A stretch of DNA of 64,000 nt from Oscheius tipulae (Eukaryota; Nematoda; Chromadorea; Rhabditida; Rhabditidae). This document shows, piece after piece, positions 23,094 through 34,576 of the stretch. The position numbers and the translations under genes were made by a program. The stretch spans positions 9,634,501 to 9,698,500 of the forward strand of contig JASJZH010000005.1 of the NCBI GenBank assembly GCA_037178975.1. Direction: 5' to 3'. The notes beneath the pieces were generated by a model. The model did no database searches. It saw nothing but the letters and a program-made list of their open reading frames with translations, and was not told the DNA's origin. The number at the start of each line of letters is the position of its first letter. The stretch's first letter is position 1.

Positions 23094-24889
23094 CGAAGTG
23101 CTTGAAAGTTATGGGATTGACCTTCAAAATGGCTCAAAACTAGCGCTAATTAACGCAACTCTCTGCTAGCCTCACCCGTACCATCGCAGGTCACAGACCG
23201 TGAGTGTAGGTTGTGAGAAACATTCAGGCATATAAAAAACTTCTTTTCAAGAAAGGGAGGGAGCTTGAAGCACAATCTTACATTTTTAACTGTCTAGAAG
23301 AAACTGCAGATGGTATTAGGCTAGAAGACAGTATAAGCAGCTGAAGTTGTGAAAAAGTCATTCAGTCGGGACCATGAGGCTTCAAATTTTTGTTACCAAA
23401 TTTTTTGAAAGGATTTGAAATGTCAGTGGTCAAAATACGAAACCGCAGAAGAATGTGGACAGCCAAGTTTTCTGTTTTCAATTTTTCGCACCTGCAACAT
23501 TGGAACACGTTTCAGGGATGTTCCATGAACACTGTCAGTTCTAGATCTCTGTCAATCTAATAAGTCTGATGCGCTTAGGCTTAGAAGTTTATCGAAGGGA
23601 GAGGAATGGATCGGAGGATGTCACCCTTAGGCACAGGAATGAATCCCACAAAGGAGGAGGGCCGATTCGGGATGTGAATGGCATTAGGCCAAAAAAGGAG
23701 TCTCGAGACTGGTTCATAAGGACTTATGGTGAGAGAAAGAAGAGGTTTCAATGAGGGCCATATCAGAAGTGGTCTGTCTGGCTGATGCCGTTCATCAAAC
23801 TCTGCTGGCCGTCGGCAGCTGATCGCGAACAACCGGATAGTGGTCAGCATAGAGAGAGAGAGAGAGAGAGCGGGTTCGAGTCTCTATAGGTACTTTCGCG
23901 GGGCCGTTTGTTTTTGGCTTTCCCCCCTTGGCAATCGAAAACTTGATGGCGGGAGGACTTGAAGAAGAATAGCAAAGCTACATCCGAACCAGCGGTCAAG
24001 TGGATGGGTGAAAAACTTACTCGTCGACGTCGATTCGGTCGCCACTTCTTGACCGAGACCTTTCGGACATTCCGTAGAGAAAAAAAAATCTTCAATGGAG
24101 GGCTGTAGTTGCAGAGCGTTTGGAGTTGTTTGATCGAGAGATAAGACTAGAGCCTAGTTCAGGGTTCCGGCTATAGGACGTAGTGCTGGAAGGTAGGGGT
24201 ATCTGGAGGGACCACGGTACTCGTAACTTCAATTTGACAAGTCTTAACAGGTCCTGCAAGTCGAAAGAGAGATCGAGAAGGCAGAGACAGAAAGACAGAG
24301 AGACAGACAGAAAACAAAATCTCTATATTCAGTGATATCATACTTCGATTTCAGACAAGGCGATCCGGCAACTGAACGTCCAGCATGAAGGAATTTTTCG
24401 GCAGTAATCAACCTTATGAAGATGTGGCTTCAGCCATAGGAACCTTTGAACATGCGCACCATTTCTGACCTGTTCCCATATCAGGAATAGCTCATTTCTC
24501 TAACCCCCTTTGACTACTCGTCTTATCCTTTAAATATCTTCCACTAGTCCCGAAAGCTTTTTGTGATCATCTATTGGCTTATGGTTCTACAGCATAACTT
24601 TTTATCAATAAAGCATCACAATACGAAATAGGAACAACGTTGTCTCTCTTTGACAATTTACCATGGATCATTCCTTTGGACAGGAGGTCATCTGAGGTCG
24701 TTGTAGCTATTCATTCTCGAGTCTCGTTTGTTCGTCTGTCGCTTAAAACGAGCCTATACCGATCCCCAGTCCAAGTTCGGTTTCGCCTCGCTGGGAATCT
24801 GCGCAGGAAAATGGCGATCATACCCCGACTAATAAGGCTCCTGAAAGTGTTTCCGGTACTTCAATGAATATATAGACAAGTAAATTTCA

Positions 24890-24957
24890 CCAACCTGGGA
24901 ATCGAACTTGATCTCACTTCTTTTGTAGTTGGAGCGCTAACCGACTGACAAATAGGG
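24890..24957 (-). repeat. tRNA-derived SINE-like fragment
   Basis: On the minus strand AGTCGGTTAGCGCTCC (A box) and GTTCGATTCCCAGG (B box) are spaced as in a tRNA. The 5' acceptor strand is missing, so it is a pseudogene or SINE head. Confidence 0.6.
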
Positions 24958-25679
24958 GCAAAGCTCGCGCCAAAATTCCCTAAGGCTCATGAATGCTCCT
25001 ATGGTAACAAACCATAGGTCAAGTATACAACCGGTATAGGCTTCCTTTAATCTGGCATTACTTGGACTTTTTACAACATCGCCTAAGCTGAAAAACAAAG
25101 CTATCGGCCAGAAAAGGGGCTGTCTACTGCTAGAACCCTTACAATCTCTTCGTAAGGGATAAATGGTATAGTGCAAACACACAGAAAAGATAAGGTACGG
25201 TGATCAGAGGTCACACTGCCTCATTTTGTTTTTAAAAATGGCTGTTGGCAGAGGGCATTGACTGGTTTCGCCGTGATCCGAGCAGGCAAATACGAGAGAG
25301 CGCCCTCGTGTTCCCTCAACAGTGCCGTGATGAGGAGTCATCGCCTGCCGAATTTACTTGTCGATTTAATTTATTTTCAAAAGTCTCTGACCTCTTGAGG
25401 GATTCTTCGATACAGAAATAACAGAATCTTGACTCAAAAAGAGGTGGGGATCTTGGATAGAGCTCCAGTTGTGAAAAATCTTTAGATAGAGTTCAATCCA
25501 AGTGGATTCTTAAAAATCTCATTTAGAAACATGAAAACGCGACCAATAGATCCTAATGCTGGTCTCTACTTGCACTCTGCCTCAAATTGTTTGAGTTGGT
25601 CGCAATCCCTCCCCGCAGTTTCAATCACCCTCTCCGTCTCCAAAATGATAGTCAGTTGGACACATTGGAAGTTAAGTAT

Positions 25680-25840
25680 CCTGTCTCTCTTTGTCTTTCT
25701 ACTCTGTATCTTTGTCTCTTTGTCTCTCCGTATCTCTTATTCACTGTCACTTCGTCTCGCAGTCTCTCTGTTTCTCTGTCACTCTGTCTCGCTGTCACTC
25801 TGTCTCTCTGTCTCTCTGTCTTGCTGTCTCTTTGTCTTTT
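25680..25840. repeat. TCTCTG/TCTTTG low-complexity tract
   Basis: A 160-bp degenerate pyrimidine tract of 6- to 8-nt units upstream of the first receptor kinase. It keeps long frames open by chance in both directions but encodes nothing recognisable. Confidence 0.85.
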
Positions 25841-25998
25841 CAACCAACTTGACCTTCAAATTTGTTTTCATACATCATCCAGGAGCTTTTCGTATCGGGT
25901 TTCTCTTTACTCAGTTCCCTTTTTGCTCTTTCCCGTCCATATTGATTCATAAGCAGTTTCAGGTTTTTATCCACTATTCGTCAAATGCTGTCAAGGAG

Positions 25999-28900
25999 AT
26001 GAGAACCCTGTAAGTTCGAATGTAGTACGGGCCGAGTTTGGCAAACAGTGAAAGAAAGGCGCCAGAGCGTATCTGTTAATCTTCTTTCACAACTTTCTTT
26101 CCAGATTGCTGTTACTCCCGCTCCTTTTGGTCACCGATGCCTCCCCTTATCCAGATTACAGTAGTGGCTATCAACCAATACCACCACCCATGCCCTCAAA
26201 TGCTGACTCTTCCCTCGCCTCGTCCATGACCGATCTCATTCACAACATTTTGAACACTTTGGACGTCACTCCCCCTCCTGGACAGACTTTCAGTGACCAG
26301 GACCTGAAAAATATTCGGCAGGTATAATACGCAACGAATAGGAACCCAAAGCAAAGATAAATTTGAAGTCCGGGATCGAACTCCGACCCCACGGACAGTG
26401 ATCGTGCTACTTGACACTGCGCCTTAGATGCAAACTGCGGCCCAAAATTTGGGTGGTCTGAAACGCCGTCGAGATTTCTGTAGTTCAAAAACTCTTTTAG
26501 TGTGCCACTGAGAACAGACTATAGATGGTGACAGCAAACGAAAATTTAGGCGGCGAATCTCTCGGTCAGAGCCTGGAATGATATGGCCCAAGAGGCGACG
26601 GGAGCTGCCATCGGGACTGGAGCCTATCCAACAACCTCTTACAATGACTACCGGAACAATTCCACCACAAATAATCGCGGAACTCAGACAGTAGGTCACC
26701 GTTTGCTATTTAAATCCACTTCTTTAGAATGTGGTCTACCCGGAACGACCGCTCTACAACCCCTATCCGGTCGAACACCCACCTTGGAATCCTCCACCGC
26801 CCCTGAAAAACAATGACAACGAAGAATTAAAAAGTGAGTTTATAAAGTTTGCTCATGCTCGATCGATGCAATTCAAAGGTATTGCGGGGCGCCACGGGTA
26901 AATACTGACGGTTGGCATCGAACCACGAGCCTAATTATTTGATTGGAATTTTCGTTGGCATTCGCGATATCTATAGCTCAGTCCCTCTGCATCTATCCGT
27001 GGTTTTGAACTGAAGCACACAAGTTAGTCCTGTAGAGAAACCAGTGGCTTAGGCTCCTGGCGGAACGAGCCAGCAATTGTTTTGCAACTTGAGCCATATG
27101 ACACTCTTCTGACTTGTTTTGTCAACTCTAATCTTGGATAACACTTGACAGAAAGAGTGCACAGACATCTTGTCAAGTGTTAGCCCAGATTAGTGTTGAC
27201 AGGTGTAACAGATGCTTTTTATAAAGGTAAGATTAGATGACACAAGTTTGTCTGATGCCCCGATGGGGCTCGAGAGACAGTTAGGTGCACTTCCAGTCGA
27301 GCTACTGCGACAGTAGCAACGTTCTCCCAAAAACGCCAAACAGACTTGAATTGACTTGACTTGCAAACAATAATTGTTGTCACAAACTAACAAATTAACA
27401 GTGACAAATTGGCAATTAGGGCTTCAGACAGACACGCGTGTCAACAGTGTCATTCTGCTAGTTTGATCAGAATCTTTCAGTCGGCCTGGGAGTTGGTCTC
27501 GGTGTTCCACTTGGACTGGCAGTCATTGCCATTTTCGTCTTCTTGATCTACCGACACAGGAGACAGGTATGCGGTCAGAATATATGTCCACTGCTAAGCT
27601 CAGAAAAGAGGAATTCGCCCGGTCTTCCCCCTTCCAACTACCAAAAATGACTACGTGAAGCACTATGACCCGAACAGCAGTCAATCCAGTCCAGTCATTG
27701 TCAGGTATCCCCGTTTTTTTAACACAAAAATAGCCAAGTTCTAGTGACGATCCTTGGGAGCTGGAAAGGAGCAAGCTGACCATCAACTACGACAAAAAAC
27801 TCGGCTCCGGAGCCTTTTGCAACGTGTTCAAAGCCCAGATCAAGGGAGATGTCCCGGTGGCCAAAGTCTTTCCAGGAACGAGGACAGCAGAGCTCAAAAA
27901 CTGCCCAGTGGCTGTGAAGATGCTCCCGTCGTTTGCCGATGATATTGCTCGATCTGACTTCATACAGGAGATCAACTTTATGAAATCGCTGGCTTATCAC
28001 CCTCACCTCGTGTCGATGCTGGGATATGTCGCGGACAGGAAGAATCCAATGCTCCTGGTGGAATATTGCGAGAAGGGCGACCTGCTTCATTACATTCGGG
28101 AGAAGAGGACGGAAATTCAAGAGGTAGGTTTAGCAAGGGAAGGAGACCGATAGGCATAGAGATAGAGAGAGATAGAGAGACAGAGAGACAGAAAGATATG
28201 GACGGAACCAAAGTAACAACTTCAGGGTCTTACATCGAACGGTCTCAAACTGAAAGACTTGCTCTCTTTCTCATGGCAAATCAGCAACGGATGCGTAAGT
28301 TTTCATTTAATCACCCTAAAGCCATTATTTGCAGGAGTACCTGAACAGTATGGGCTGTATCCATAGGTTTGTTTCCGTCCTTTTTGAAACTGCCAATTTC
28401 CAGGGATCTGGCAGCTAGAAACGTCCTAGTAGCGGACAACAATGTCTGCAAGGTAGGTTGTCATTTTCGGTCCCCCCCCCCCCCCCCCTGTTCTTTACAA
28501 GACAACGCGTAAGTCTTTTGTCAGCGTCGCTGATAACGTTTTACTATCCTCTTGTTCGTAGAACTTGTGCTCTCCGTTGTTTGATTAAAGGATTAACAGA
28601 GCCTGTGGTTCAGATTGGAGATTTTGGATTGTGTCGACTCACAGACTCTCTTCTGTACACTGCTCGTGGCGGCCGACTTCCGCTGAAATGGATGAGTCCA
28701 GAATCCCTATCTTCCTATGAGTACTCCTTCAAGTCCGACGTGTAAGGAGCATTCAGTATTTCCCACAAAAATAGTCTTCAGATGGAGCTATGGTGTGCTC
28801 TTATGGGAACTGTTTAGCTTGGGAGAAGTTCCGTATGGCGGAATCCAAACCACCGACCTCTTGGAGTTTTTGGAACGAGGAAATCGTCTGGATCAGCCGA

Positions 28901-29306
28901 ATCTCTGTCCAGATGAAATGTAAGTTTTACTTGTAGCGAGTATGTTCAGGTCAAATGGCAAGCTGAAGTGAGGCTCACCCTCTGTCTTATGGCGCAGTCG
29001 GTGAGAGGTCCGATTGCAAAGCAAAAGTCGGTTTCGATTCCCAAGCGTTGCAAACATTATGTTTTATGATGTCCCGGAAATCAGTATAGCGATTGAACTG
29101 CCTTTGTCTTTCTGTCTCTTTGTTTCTCTCGCTGTATTCAAATTTAAAATTTCAGCTACGCGGTAATGACTGACGCCTGGAAGTTGGAGCCTGCTCAGCG
29201 TCCCACCTTTCATAGCATTTGCTCCAGATTTGCCTCAATGCTCGAGATGGCCACTGAAAGTTACGGCTACTTGATACCGAATCGTCGTTCCACAGATTCC
29301 GCCTGA
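25999..29306 (+). CDS. KIN-15/KIN-16-like receptor tyrosine kinase with small ectodomain (RTK-1)
   Basis: A type I membrane tyrosine kinase, ligand unknown. Exons: 25999-26009, 26105-26321, 26550-26690, 26728-26833, 27481-27566, 27604-27704, 27745-28123, 28226-28294, 28335-28366, 28404-28452, 28614-28741, 28782-28919, 29156-29306; phases agree, 535 aa. The signal peptide is MRTLLLLPLLLVTDAS. The ectodomain is only about 140 residues, rich in Pro, Asn and Tyr, with no Ig or Cys-rich domain. The helix (VGLGVPLGLAVIAIFVFLIY) starts near residue 160 and is followed by a stop-transfer RHRR. The kinase has GSGAFCNVF, VAVKM, HRDLAARN, DFG and an intact activation segment, so it should be active. The sequence SMLGYV..LLVEYCEKGDLL and the tiny ectodomain recall the nematode KIN-16 group. 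An AATAAA lies 33 nt after the stop. Confidence 0.88.
26358..26430 (-). repeat. tRNA-derived SINE-like fragment in an RTK-1 intron
   Basis: On the minus strand AAGGCGCAGTGTCAAGTAGC (A box) and GAGTTCGATCCCGGAC (B box) are tRNA-like, with a poor acceptor stem. Confidence 0.6.
27110..27200. repeat. TGTCAA/TTGACA-rich degenerate tract in an RTK-1 intron
   Basis: CTTGTTTTGTCAACTC, CACTTGACAGAAAG and CTTGTCAAGTG recur within about 90 nt, including self-complementary pairs. It resembles the CTGTCA-type tracts at 4560-4930, 49200-49620 and 60370-60540. Confidence 0.5.
28476..28492. repeat. Poly(C) run in an RTK-1 intron
   Basis: An uninterrupted run of about 16-17 C on the plus strand, shortly after the donor of the exon ending at 28452. 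Its length may vary between individuals or be an assembly weak point. Confidence 0.9.
28986..29050 (+). repeat. tRNA-derived SINE-like fragment in an RTK-1 intron
   Basis: Plus-strand ATGGCGCAGTCGGTGAGAGG (A box) and GGTTTCGATTCCC (B box) at tRNA spacing. It closely resembles the minus-strand fragment at 15322-15395 and the one at 30930-30990. Confidence 0.65.
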
Positions 29307-29338
29307 AATTGTATTTTTTACGTCAAAACGGGTTCCGA

Positions 29339-29344
29339 AATAAA
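29339..29344 (+). terminator. Poly(A) signal of RTK-1
   Basis: AATAAA 33 nt after the RTK-1 stop codon, with the lipase gene starting 75 nt further on. Confidence 0.7.
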
Positions 29345-29418
29345 CATGACAGACTTTTAACGGGGCAAATAATGGCTGGCTCGGTGTGAGTCAGAGCCCG
29401 TCCATCTTATCACACGAA

Positions 29419-30885
29419 ATGCGTCGACTGGCAGCGTTCTCCTTTCTAATCCTCATCTCCAGCCCCTCCTACGCACAGATCAATTTCGGTGAATATAGCG
29501 AAAAGGTTTGACTTCAGACTCATTACCCCCTGTTCACAAATGCCACTTGACTCATTATTGGAAGTTTTTCTGATTTTGGGTCCCGGACGGAACGCACCCG
29601 GAGAAAACAATAAAAACGCGGGTTTGATAATAGTACGTGGCGGGACCGAGTTGCAAAAAACTTGCTGTTCCCGTTATACCTTGGCTGTCAGGCTAGGCCA
29701 TTTGCGCGATCCGGAGGCACATTTTGAATTTCTTAAAGATAACTCATTGCTGAACGTTTCTCGCCCAACAACTTTCGAAATGGGTCTCTAGACGATATTC
29801 TGACCTGGCTGGTTACCTAATAACACTCGTATTTAGCGGGCCAGACAAGCACTGAATCTGGCTGCAGCTGCCTATTCCTCGGATCCAAGTCCATGTCTGG
29901 AGAACACATTTCCGGACAAGGCTTATAAGGTCATCGCTCAACAGGTGAGGTACAAAAGAGAAACAGAGAGACAGAGACTCGATGATACATAAGAACATTC
30001 TGGAATTTAGGAAAAGTCCTGCGATCGAAAGAACAATCTCTGCTCGGTTTTTGTCGCCGTCTCTCACTATGACAAGACCATAGTTGTCTCATTCCGTGGC
30101 ACGGCTACCAGTAGACAACTGAAGCTCGAAATGATTGAGTCCCTGAAGCCAGAAGTCGACTGGTATGGGTACGGAGCAGTCGATCGCTACTTCTACGAGG
30201 CCATGAATCAGCTCTGGCCGGCCATTGAGGAGGCGCTAGCAGAACCGGCGACTTCAATGTATCGAGTTTTTTTCACTGGACACTCCCTTGGAGGAGCTCT
30301 AGCCACCCTGTCTACCCTTAAAGTGTACAGACAGAAACTTCGCGAGCCGGACTTGGTGAGTGACCGAGCAGCTCTTATCTTTCCCTCAAACAGTGGCACA
30401 AGATTTTATAGATGCATCTTTTCACCTTCGGGGAGCCGAGAGTCGGGAACAAGATTTTGGCCAACAATGTAGACAGACTGATCACCAGCTCGTATCGAAT
30501 AGTCCATGCGGCTGATATCGTCCCTCACCTACCGCCTTGCAAGGACGACCCGAAGAACAGGAAACGGTGTGCCACGTCCGACCATCGGAGAGCCTATCAC
30601 CATGGCACAGAAGTAAGTCTGAACTGGAAAGCACTGAACCCGGTTCAGATTTGGTACAGACACGGCATGGGACCGGGTGCCTCCTACAGGATTTGCAGCA
30701 ACGATGACGAGGATCCAAACTGCTCGAATGGACTCGGGAAGTATAAAATAAACGACCACTATTATTATTTCGGAGTGATGGTCAGTGGACATGGCGCGGC
30801 TGGGTGTCCAACGGAGATTGTCACTAGTACATCGGCTAGATGTTTGCTGTTCTTGCCAATTGTTTCCTTGCTATTAGTAGTATGA
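29419..30885 (+). CDS. Secreted class 3 (alpha/beta-hydrolase) lipase, probably GPI-anchored
   Basis: A triacylglycerol-lipase-family esterase of the secretory pathway. Exons 29419-29505, 29837-29944, 30011-30355, 30412-30885; phases agree, 337 aa. The signal peptide is MRRLAAFSFLILISSPSYA. Family features: VSFRGTA, the nucleophile elbow FTGHSLGGALA, TFGEPRVGN, the acid in AADIVPHLPP and the C-terminal CSND..DPNCSN...INDHYYYFG block that normally carries the catalytic His in nematode class 3 lipases. The protein ends in a hydrophobic tail (CLLFLPIVSLLLVV) directly before the stop, with small residues (TSTSA) upstream, as in GPI-anchor signals; most nematode family members are simply secreted. 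It starts 113 nt after the RTK-1 stop, in the same direction. Confidence 0.9.
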
Positions 30886-30929
30886 AGATTTGCGCTTACA
30901 GTCATGAATATCTGGCCAAATGAGCGGTG

Positions 30930-30990
30930 CGCCTTTACCCTCATGATACAGTCGGTAAGAGTTCCGATTACGGATCCGAAAGAGTCGGGT
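30930..30990 (+). repeat. tRNA-derived SINE-like fragment
   Basis: ATGATACAGTCGGTAAGAGT (A box) and GAGTCGGGTTCGAAAAA (B box) just downstream of the lipase. Related to the other GGCGCAGTCGG-type fragments in the window. Confidence 0.5.
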
Positions 30991-31186
30991 TCGAAAAATA
31001 TGGCAAAAGTTTTGTGAAAGCCCCGCAAAACGACCTCAAAATGTTTGTTTTAATATTTTTGGGTGGAAGTTTTTGTTCGCCCCGCCCCTGCTTCTGCGTG
31101 AAACCGTTTCTCCATAATACGGCACTCTCGGGCCTTTTTAGTGATAGAGCTGCCAACAGATAAGGTCAGTCGACAGTCAAGCTGCC

Positions 31187-33713
31187 ATGCCTGAGACCAC
31201 TTCTACAACTTTTCGCATCGGCCAAGGCGCCACTTCCGCCGGATCCGTCAGCATCTCCCGTCATTCCTCTTCCTCTCACCATCAATCCTCTCACCATCAA
31301 TCTGCTCACCATCAATCCTCCCATCATCATTCCTCTGGAATCGCATCCGGAATCGCTACGGGAGGCTCAGCCCTGACTCACTCTCATGTCTCTCGTGACT
31401 CCTCGTCAGTGGCTTCGACCCCCACTAGTGAGTTCTTTTTGTACTAAAACTATTGCCAAGCGCAGAGCAGTAAAAGTCCTTATCATTTTGAGCAACTGTG
31501 CCTCCGATGTCTCCGGGCAACCACGTAAACAGCTTCGCTCTAACCATGTTTCCAGTTGTCAATGGCACGCACAGTATTCGGACCACGGTCATTGAGAGCG
31601 GTTTGTCGAACAACTCTGCCGAATCGGCTACCGATGTCACGAAGATTGCCGTCACCGGAGCCCAGATGTTCTCCGAGGCGACCAAGAGGGAGAAGGAGGA
31701 GATGCAGGTAGATCTCTTCAGTACCAAGCTCAATTTCTATACCTGCAGCGTCTCAATGTCCGCCTCGGGGACTACATTGCCCGTGTGAAGCAGCTCGAGG
31801 AACAGAACAAGTCCCTCGTGGCCGGTCTCTCGAACATTCGCGGCAAATGGGGTTCCAAGAACGATGCATTCAAGGTATGTTGCTTAATCTCTCCCTTCTT
31901 ATCACTCTGGAAGAGAGCTGGAAAGCACGGAGCGTGATAAGAGTCGAGCGAGAACTCGTGTGGGTGTATTTGGCAGATTAGAACTAAGGAGGAACAGAAC
32001 TGTTTCAGACCACGTATCAATCCAACTCTACCCAGGTCAGGACAGAAAAGGACACGGCTAACAAGGCCAGAATTGCCAAGGATGTGGCAGTGGCTCGCAT
32101 CGATTCGGACATTATCGACTATAGAGCAAGGTTTGGATCACGACAGAAAGACAGAGATTATATTGACATCACTGGAAGGTAATTTCAGAATTGATGAGGT
32201 GCACCGTGTGGCCGAGGTTGAACGCAAAAGAGTCCCACAATGGATCGCAGCCATTTCGGAAGCTGACGACGAGCTCGCCAGACTGTGCAAGAGATTCGAA
32301 GGTTTGAAAACTGAGGAAAGAATTGCTCTCGGTGAACAGGACCGTATTCGCAAGGATCTGTCCGGACTAAATGAGGTTTCTACTTTTTGAGCAACTAACC
32401 CAAAATCTAGCAACTCGACGGCATCCTCATTGATAAACTCGCTTACCAAGGCCAGCTCCAGTCGATTCGTGACGAGCTCAAATTCTTGAAGAGTGTTCAC
32501 GAGGAGGAAGTTCGCGAGCTTCAGGCTCTCCTGGTCGTCGCCCCAGCTGATACCAAGGAGTTCTTCCGCAGCGAACTCGCCCTGGCTATTCGGTAATACT
32601 AGCTCATCATTTTCAAATTTGGGCTTTAGTGACATCCGTAAGGAGTACCAACTGCTCGCCACTGCTGGAAAGACCAAGCTGGAGAGCTGGTACAAGTCCA
32701 AGGTGGGTCACTCTCTCTGTCTCTGTTTCGTTGAGCCCCCCTCGAATAGAGTTCCATTTTGAAGCGTCTTATCTCACTAATTCGTGGCACAAAGGGTTGC
32801 CTTATCAGTCAACGAAGACTTATCAACAGCCATGAAAGAACTCTAAGGAATGTTTTACAGGTTCACAGCATCCAAGAGTTTGCAACGCGACGTGGCGATG
32901 ACAGTGTCATCTATCTGGAGCAGGTCCAGAAGATGACAGCGAACATGACCGAGCTGAGCACCAGATACTCCCAGATAGAGAGCAGGAATCGCACTCTCGA
33001 ACTGGAGGTCTCGAAGCTCCAGAAACAGGTCGATGAGGATCATTTCTCCTACGAACGGGCCATGGCCGACTACGATAGTATGCTGATTCGCATGCGCGAG
33101 GAGTGTGCAACCCTGGTGGCAGAGCTCCAGTCCCTCTTGGACTCTAAGGCTCTTCTCGACGGTGAGATTGCCATCTACCGGGCCATGATCGACGGTGAGG
33201 AGAAGCGCGTTGGGGTCGTTGTCCACCGTGTAGAAGAGGAGCACTCTGATCAGTGGGAAGTTGCCACCAAGACCAAGTTCAATACCGTTGCCCACGGAAA
33301 TGTTGCCATCATCCAGAGCGAACCAACAGGACGCTTCCTTGTCATCACTAACAACTCTGAACATCTTGTGTGTTTTGTATTTGTACTTGATTGAGTCCAT
33401 TGTTTAGGAAGAACGCATCGGAGGCTGGCGCCTAAAAAGGGTCATCGACGGTGGTCGCGAACTGAACTACTACTTCCCCACAGGATATACCCTTAGACCC
33501 CGCCAAAAGATCAGAGTGAGTCAGAGAGACAGAAAGACATTGCCCCTTTTTCAGATCTTTGCCAATGGACAAGGCTCAGCTGGACCGGATTCCTTGGTTT
33601 TCGAAGGTGAGAACTCCTGGGGCATGGGCTCCAACATCACCACAGCCCTGTACAGTGCTACTGGAGAAGAAAAGTCCGTCTACACTCAAAGGACTTACGT
33701 TTCCAATGCTTAA
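31187..33713 (+). CDS. Cytoplasmic intermediate filament protein with lamin-type tail domain
   Basis: A structural filament protein of the nematode IFA/IFB/IFC type. Exons run from about 31187-31426 through blocks near 31500-31706, 31752-31876, 32009-32129, 32197-32376, 32409-32593, 32630-32702, 32870-33364, 33407-33514 and 33555-33713 (borders approximate). The Ser/His-rich head has an imperfect repeat (SSHHQSAHHQSSHHHS). The rod opens with LNVRLGDYIARVKQLEEQN, the conserved coil-1A motif, contains the long coil-1B typical of protostome filaments and closes with ALLDGEIAIYRAMIDGEE, a version of the filament-end consensus. The tail has a lamin-tail fold region (GRFLVITNNSEH, EERIGGWRLKRVIDG, YYFPTGYTLRP, NSWGMGSNI). 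No nuclear localisation signal and no CaaX box are present, so it is cytoplasmic rather than a lamin. Introns carry GACAGA and TCTCTG tracts. Confidence 0.93.
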
Positions 33714-34576
33714 AATAGTCAAACCATTCCATCCCAGTAGTGATATACATATGCTATCGATAGTAAATCTTTATTATTATATGGTCTTCACCGGAATCTT
33801 GCTGACTGGCATGGTCTATAGAGAGGCAGTTGCTCGGTAGACAATCTGCAAAAACTTTGTTGCAAAGTATGCAAGAAGGTACTGGCTTTTTGCCAGTTTC
33901 ATGTCGTCTTGTGGGATCAAGAACACATCTTCTAGGTATCCGATGTTCAGCAAAGTTGTAGCCCTTGATACGCTCTACAACTTTGTAGAACATTGGAAAG
34001 TTGAAAAATACTGCAAACAGCGTTACGATTATTCGTGTGAACAGAGTAATTTTCTTTTTGTGCCAAATCCCGAAGGGGCCTACATGTTCGTCGTGCTCGC
34101 CTGTTGTATCAGCCAATTTACTTGGTAGACCTAGCAAGATGAGTATACCATTCACTCCCACGTACACAATTTGAATGTTCTCGTCGCTCTTCAGAGTTAC
34201 TACGACCCATGGACCCCTACAACTTTCACTGCCTTTCCCATTGCCCATCGATCCTACTGCCTTTGTGATTTTGTAAAGGGTTGCGGACCCCAGAGACATC
34301 TGTGTGATAAACATGCGTGAGTTTTGTTACGGTTTTCTCTCCAGGTTTCCCTCATCCCGGGTGAACTGCCTCGCTGTTGTCAACTTTTTGGCTGGTAATG
34401 ATTTGATGTTGATAAGAAAATGGTAAGAAATACTCGCCTGGTTACAATTGAAATATTGCATGGCAAGGATGAGTAGGTATCTTAGAGCAGACAGAGAGAC
34501 ATAGGGGGACAGAGGGACTAAGGGACATAGACACAGAGAGACTGAATAACAGAGAGTATCATCTTTCCCTCTAGTA
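33714..34576. other. Intergenic interval between the filament gene and PMVK, with a hairpin repeat
   Basis: Contains a well-preserved hairpin repeat (33942-33994) and a GACAGAG tract (34485-34560). No exon is recognisable. As the two genes converge here, it must hold both 3' UTRs. Confidence 0.6.
33942..33994. repeat. Hairpin repeat copy, best preserved
   Basis: GTTCAGCAAAGTTGTAG, loop CCCTTGATACG, CTCTACAACTTTGTAGAAC. The arms pair over about 16 of 18 positions, and this copy is closest to the family consensus. Confidence 0.85.

Larger units (their letters stand above)
22446..25998. other. 3.5-kb interval without a recognisable gene
   Basis: Open frames here are short and their products look non-biological. 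Contents: a hairpin repeat (23045-23093), GA-rich tracts (23850-23872, 24265-24310), a tRNA-like fragment (24890-24957) and a long TCTCTG tract (25680-25840) just upstream of the receptor kinase gene. The 5' regulatory regions of the SDR (left side) and of the kinase (right side) must lie in it, but no specific site is recognisable. Confidence 0.6.

Noticed and set aside
24640-25182. Open frames on both strands, 60-81 codons
   Set aside because: Products show no recognisable motif. The region overlaps a tRNA-like fragment, so repeats explain it better.
25531-26013. A 160-codon plus-strand open frame and overlapping long frames on both strands
   Set aside because: It is kept open by the TCTCTG tract (25680-25840), which lacks stop codons in several frames. 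The product is a Ser/Leu/Cys/Val run without family features. The real start of RTK-1 is the short exon at 25999.
28458-28745. Open frame starting before the poly(C) run in RTK-1
   Set aside because: Only the part from 28614 is exon (IGDFGLCR...). The upstream part is intron with the homopolymer, and the acceptor TTCAG at 28613 gives the correct phase.
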